This document shows, in pieces, positions 20,093-22,108 of a stretch of DNA of 22,108 bases. The stretch spans positions 1-22,108 of the forward strand of contig MU130121.1 in assembly GCA_015039465.1 (NCBI GenBank), in the 5' to 3' direction. The first letter of the stretch is position 1; every line of letters begins with the position of its first letter. Both the position numbers and the translations under genes were made by a program. The stretch comes from Phlegmacium glaucopus. Taxonomy: Eukaryota; Basidiomycota; Agaricomycetes; Agaricales; Cortinariaceae. The notes under the pieces were generated by a model. That model had not been told where the DNA came from. It ran no database searches and saw only the letters and a list, made by a program, of their open reading frames with translations.

Positions 20093-21127
20093 AACCACTT
20101 AATGCTATAGAGTGCTATATTGACTTAGCTCATTGCTATACAGTGCTATATAGCTTAGGTTAATACCATCTCATACTGAAGCTAGGAATTATTTAGACCA
20201 GATATATCACACACAACGATAAGGAAATTTTTAAATATATATATTCAAGTAGTCTACATGACATCACGTAGGTAGTTCTATATGATTGACATCGTTGTAC
20301 TAAAACAAAAAAACCCACAATATACCCACTCCATACTTGATAGCCATTGTTGTTGCTTGTTGTCAATGCACGGCAGTTGTTGTAGTTGTATACTGCTTGG
20401 ATATAGTTAGTCAAAATTTGAAATGATTTTTTTCTAAACCCATACCTGATAGCTATCGTTGTTGCTCATTGCTCATTGTTTGTCGACGCACGGTCGTCGT
20501 AGTTGTATACTGCTTGGATATAGTCAGTAGAAATTCGAAATGAAATTTTTTTTAAAAAAAAACCCCTTACTTAATAACCGTTGTCGTTGCTCGTCATTAT
20601 CGTAGTTGTAGACTGCTTGGATATAGTTAGTAGAAATTATAAATGAAATTTAAAAACAAAAAAAAAAAAACAAAAAAAACCCATACTTGATAGCCAGCCG
20701 TTGTCGTTGTCGTTGCCGTTGTCATCGTCATCGCTCGGTCCTTGGGTAGTGGTAGTAGCCAGTGTCGTTTGTCCTCCTTGTTGACATGTTGATGTCATCA
20801 TTGTGGCCATTGATGTGGTTGTTAGCAGGTGACATGAGGGTGGTTGTCGTTGCGTGGTGGTGTGGTGAGGTTGAAACGTTGAAGTTGAATGTTTAGTAAT
20901 TTTTTGTTGTGCACGGACTTTGTTTAGGGCTGGTTTATTTAACTTAATGAAAAAATATTATCTATGTCACCATGTGACAAAGCTGTGAGTAGTGTGATAG
21001 CATAACAAAGTAATGCTGGACAGCACTAGCAAGCATGGCATGGATGCTATGGAACAAGAACCGACTATAAATTGAGTGATGTGACTATGAGAAACTATAA
21101 CATGACTGTGACTATCTATGGGAAACT
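20093..21127. other. Non-coding insert inside the LTR element, AT- and GTT-rich
   Basis: No gene seen. It contains tandem copies of a roughly 103-117-base unit (20310-20735), short GCTATA-AGTGCTATAT repeats (20103-20157), GTTGTCGTT-type simple repeats, and near its right end two copies of an about 40-base unit beginning ACATGACTGTGAC (near 21100 and 21140). The whole block separates the two halves of the gag-like frame. Confidence 0.5.
20310..20735 (+). repeat. Tandem repeat, unit about 103-117 bases, three to four copies
   Basis: The landmark GTAGTTGTA(T/G)ACTGCTTGGATA begins at 20382, 20499 and 20602. Around it each unit repeats CCATACTTGATAGCC-like, GTTGTTGCT-like, ATATAGTTAGTAGAAATT-like and A/T-run segments. 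The last copy fades into GTTGTCGTT repeats. Confidence 0.7.
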
Positions 21128-21964
21128 ATGAGTTTGGGTGACATGACTGTGACGATCTATGGGAAATTCCTGAATTTGCTGATGATTTCCACCCAAACCG
21201 AGTCCCCATGCGACGAATATGAAGCAAGAGTCGTCATTAACACCAGCAACAGTCCATTTTGCGAACTAGTCACTATCTACGATGACGCCAGCACCCAGAC
21301 GACCTCCCCCACCTTCCAGCACTTCGAAACCACCGCCCCTACCCCCAACGACACGTCACAAACCCCTGCGATGCCCGAAAAGGAAATAAGCGCCGGATTT
21401 AGCGCCAAACGTGAACGCTTACCGTTGATCACCATTTCCGGGTCCTCAACCCCTGCCCTCGCCGTTTCCGAGCCCATAGCACCACATTCTATCGTTTCAG
21501 CACCTGAAGCAGCGGAAATCATCCAAAAACACCCGGAAAGTCAAAAATCACATGTTTCCACTCAAAAACACCCGGAAACCTCGAAAACGGCCGTTTCAAC
21601 CCGTTTCAGCTGGGCAGACGACGCGGAAGCACTCCCTATCGTGTCTACAATGCCTACGAAATATCCCCGTGACATTTCCGGCCTTCGTTCGTCGTCAACG
21701 AACGCGTTTTCATCCCTTCGACGCCGTCATCGAAAACAGGCCCAAAATCCCCGAAATTCATATCAATCTAATCATTCTCGACTTCATCATACCCATTATC
21801 AACATGTTAATTCCTTTTATTCAAATTCTCGTGCACTACATCAATTTCGACAACCTACTTTCTCTACTTCACCAAACTGGGATCAAGACCCTCACCTTGC
21901 TCAACTAAGTCACATCTTGAGATCAATGGGATGGGTTCTCCCGAGTTTTTCTTATTCAAGATGA
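21128..21964 (+). pseudogene. Gag-like protein gene, 3' part
   Basis: A frame of 278 codons. The first ~20 codons probably belong to the inserted repeat; after them STQTESP and ASTQTTSP echo the SVQTSP motif at the end of the 5' part, supporting one original gene. The middle repeats KHPES and KHPET segments, followed by FSWADDAEALPIV, the SSTNAFSSLRRRHRKQ stretch and a His/Tyr/Ser-rich end with HLAQLSHILRSMGW. FSWADDAE and LRSMGW-type endings are seen in proteins of mushroom LTR elements. A frame change near 21960 would continue the protein (AKGLRNEDIA) to the polypurine tract. No enzyme motif is present. Confidence 0.55.
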
Positions 21965-22000
21965 CAGCTAAAGGTTTACGCAACGAGGACATTGCTTAGT

Positions 22001-22014
22001 TGAGGGGGGCCACA
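22001..22014 (+). promoter_or_regulatory. Polypurine tract of the LTR element
   Basis: TGAGGGGGGCCACA lies directly before the 3' LTR. This is the expected place and composition for priming plus-strand DNA synthesis. Confidence 0.65.
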
Positions 22015-22108
22015 TGTGGCAGTGCAATCTGGCAAGACAGAGATAATTAGATAGATTAGATTAGATACCTGGATATCATGTGACTACGTAGATACCTTAG
22101 CTACTTAG
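22015..22108 (+). repeat. 3' long terminal repeat, cut by the window end
   Basis: Identical over all 94 visible bases to 18795-18888, so the insertion is young or the repeats have been homogenised. Confidence 0.85.

Larger units (their letters stand above)
18795..22108 (+). mobile_element. LTR retrotransposon without visible polymerase, inserted in the METTL16-like gene; continues past the window
   Basis: The sequence from 18795 recurs identically over 94 bases at 22015-22108, where the window ends. A G-rich polypurine tract directly precedes the second copy. The internal part (about 2.9 kb) holds a gag-like reading frame in two pieces and no reverse transcriptase, integrase or protease motif in any frame I read. 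It is thus a non-autonomous element (LARD- or TRIM-like), itself invaded by other repeats. The left flank is CCCGA; the matching duplication would lie beyond the window. Confidence 0.8.

Noticed and set aside
20310..20735. CRISPR-like array
   Set aside because: Unit length, degeneracy and the eukaryotic context fit a decayed tandem repeat; there are no short exact repeats with unique spacers.
1..22108. tRNA, rRNA or other structured RNA genes
   Set aside because: I saw no tRNA A/B box pair with a clover-leaf fold nor any rRNA-like sequence.

Overview
The window looks like a nuclear segment from a mushroom-forming basidiomycete (Agaricomycotina). Genes are broken by many short GT-AG introns of about 50-75 bases. 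The protein families (DUF6589, DUF6532, Plavaka-type transposase, seven-helix membrane proteins of Agaricomycetes) are typical of that group. I did not identify the species. Family names come from reading the translations, not from a search.

Layout. 112-3280 (+): a decayed KLHDC4/Kel3-like Kelch gene with a C-terminal DUF4110-type region. 3840-5149 (-): an apparently intact six-exon gene for a seven-helix membrane protein, flanked by degenerate direct repeats. About 5905-17690: a composite transposon block. Its outer ends are a newly noticed imperfect inverted repeat (30/39 identical without gaps), and directly inside each end starts one gene. These are a DUF6589 gene reading inward from the left (6103-9263) and a RecQ-like superfamily 2 helicase gene reading inward from the right (start 17529). 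A complete Plavaka-type element (9533-15668, TA duplication) sits inside the 3' end of the helicase gene. Removing the element plus one TA restores an open helicase frame for about 103 more codons, which continues through a plausible intron to a stop at 9134. The Plavaka element carries its transposase gene and a DUF6532 gene on opposite strands, sharing a 143-base start region. 17798-18794 (-): the 3' exons of a METTL16-like U6 snRNA m6A methyltransferase gene. 18795-22108: an LTR retrotransposon inserted into that gene, with a gag-like reading frame but no visible polymerase, itself interrupted by a foldback element and tandem repeats. Its 3' LTR runs off the window.

Common thread. Seven premature stops lie in the Kelch, DUF6589, DUF6532, Plavaka and helicase genes. 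All are TGA, and each sits where the family or flanking sequence calls for arginine, as expected if CGA became TGA by deamination of methylated CpG on either strand. The membrane-protein gene and the METTL16 fragment show none. The picture is a methylated, transposon-rich island in which elements nested into one another and then decayed together.

How the genes may work together (inference): DUF6589 plus the helicase look like the two genes of one DNA transposon that, as far as I know, has not been described as such. DUF6532 plus the Plavaka transposase look like the two genes of the nested element.
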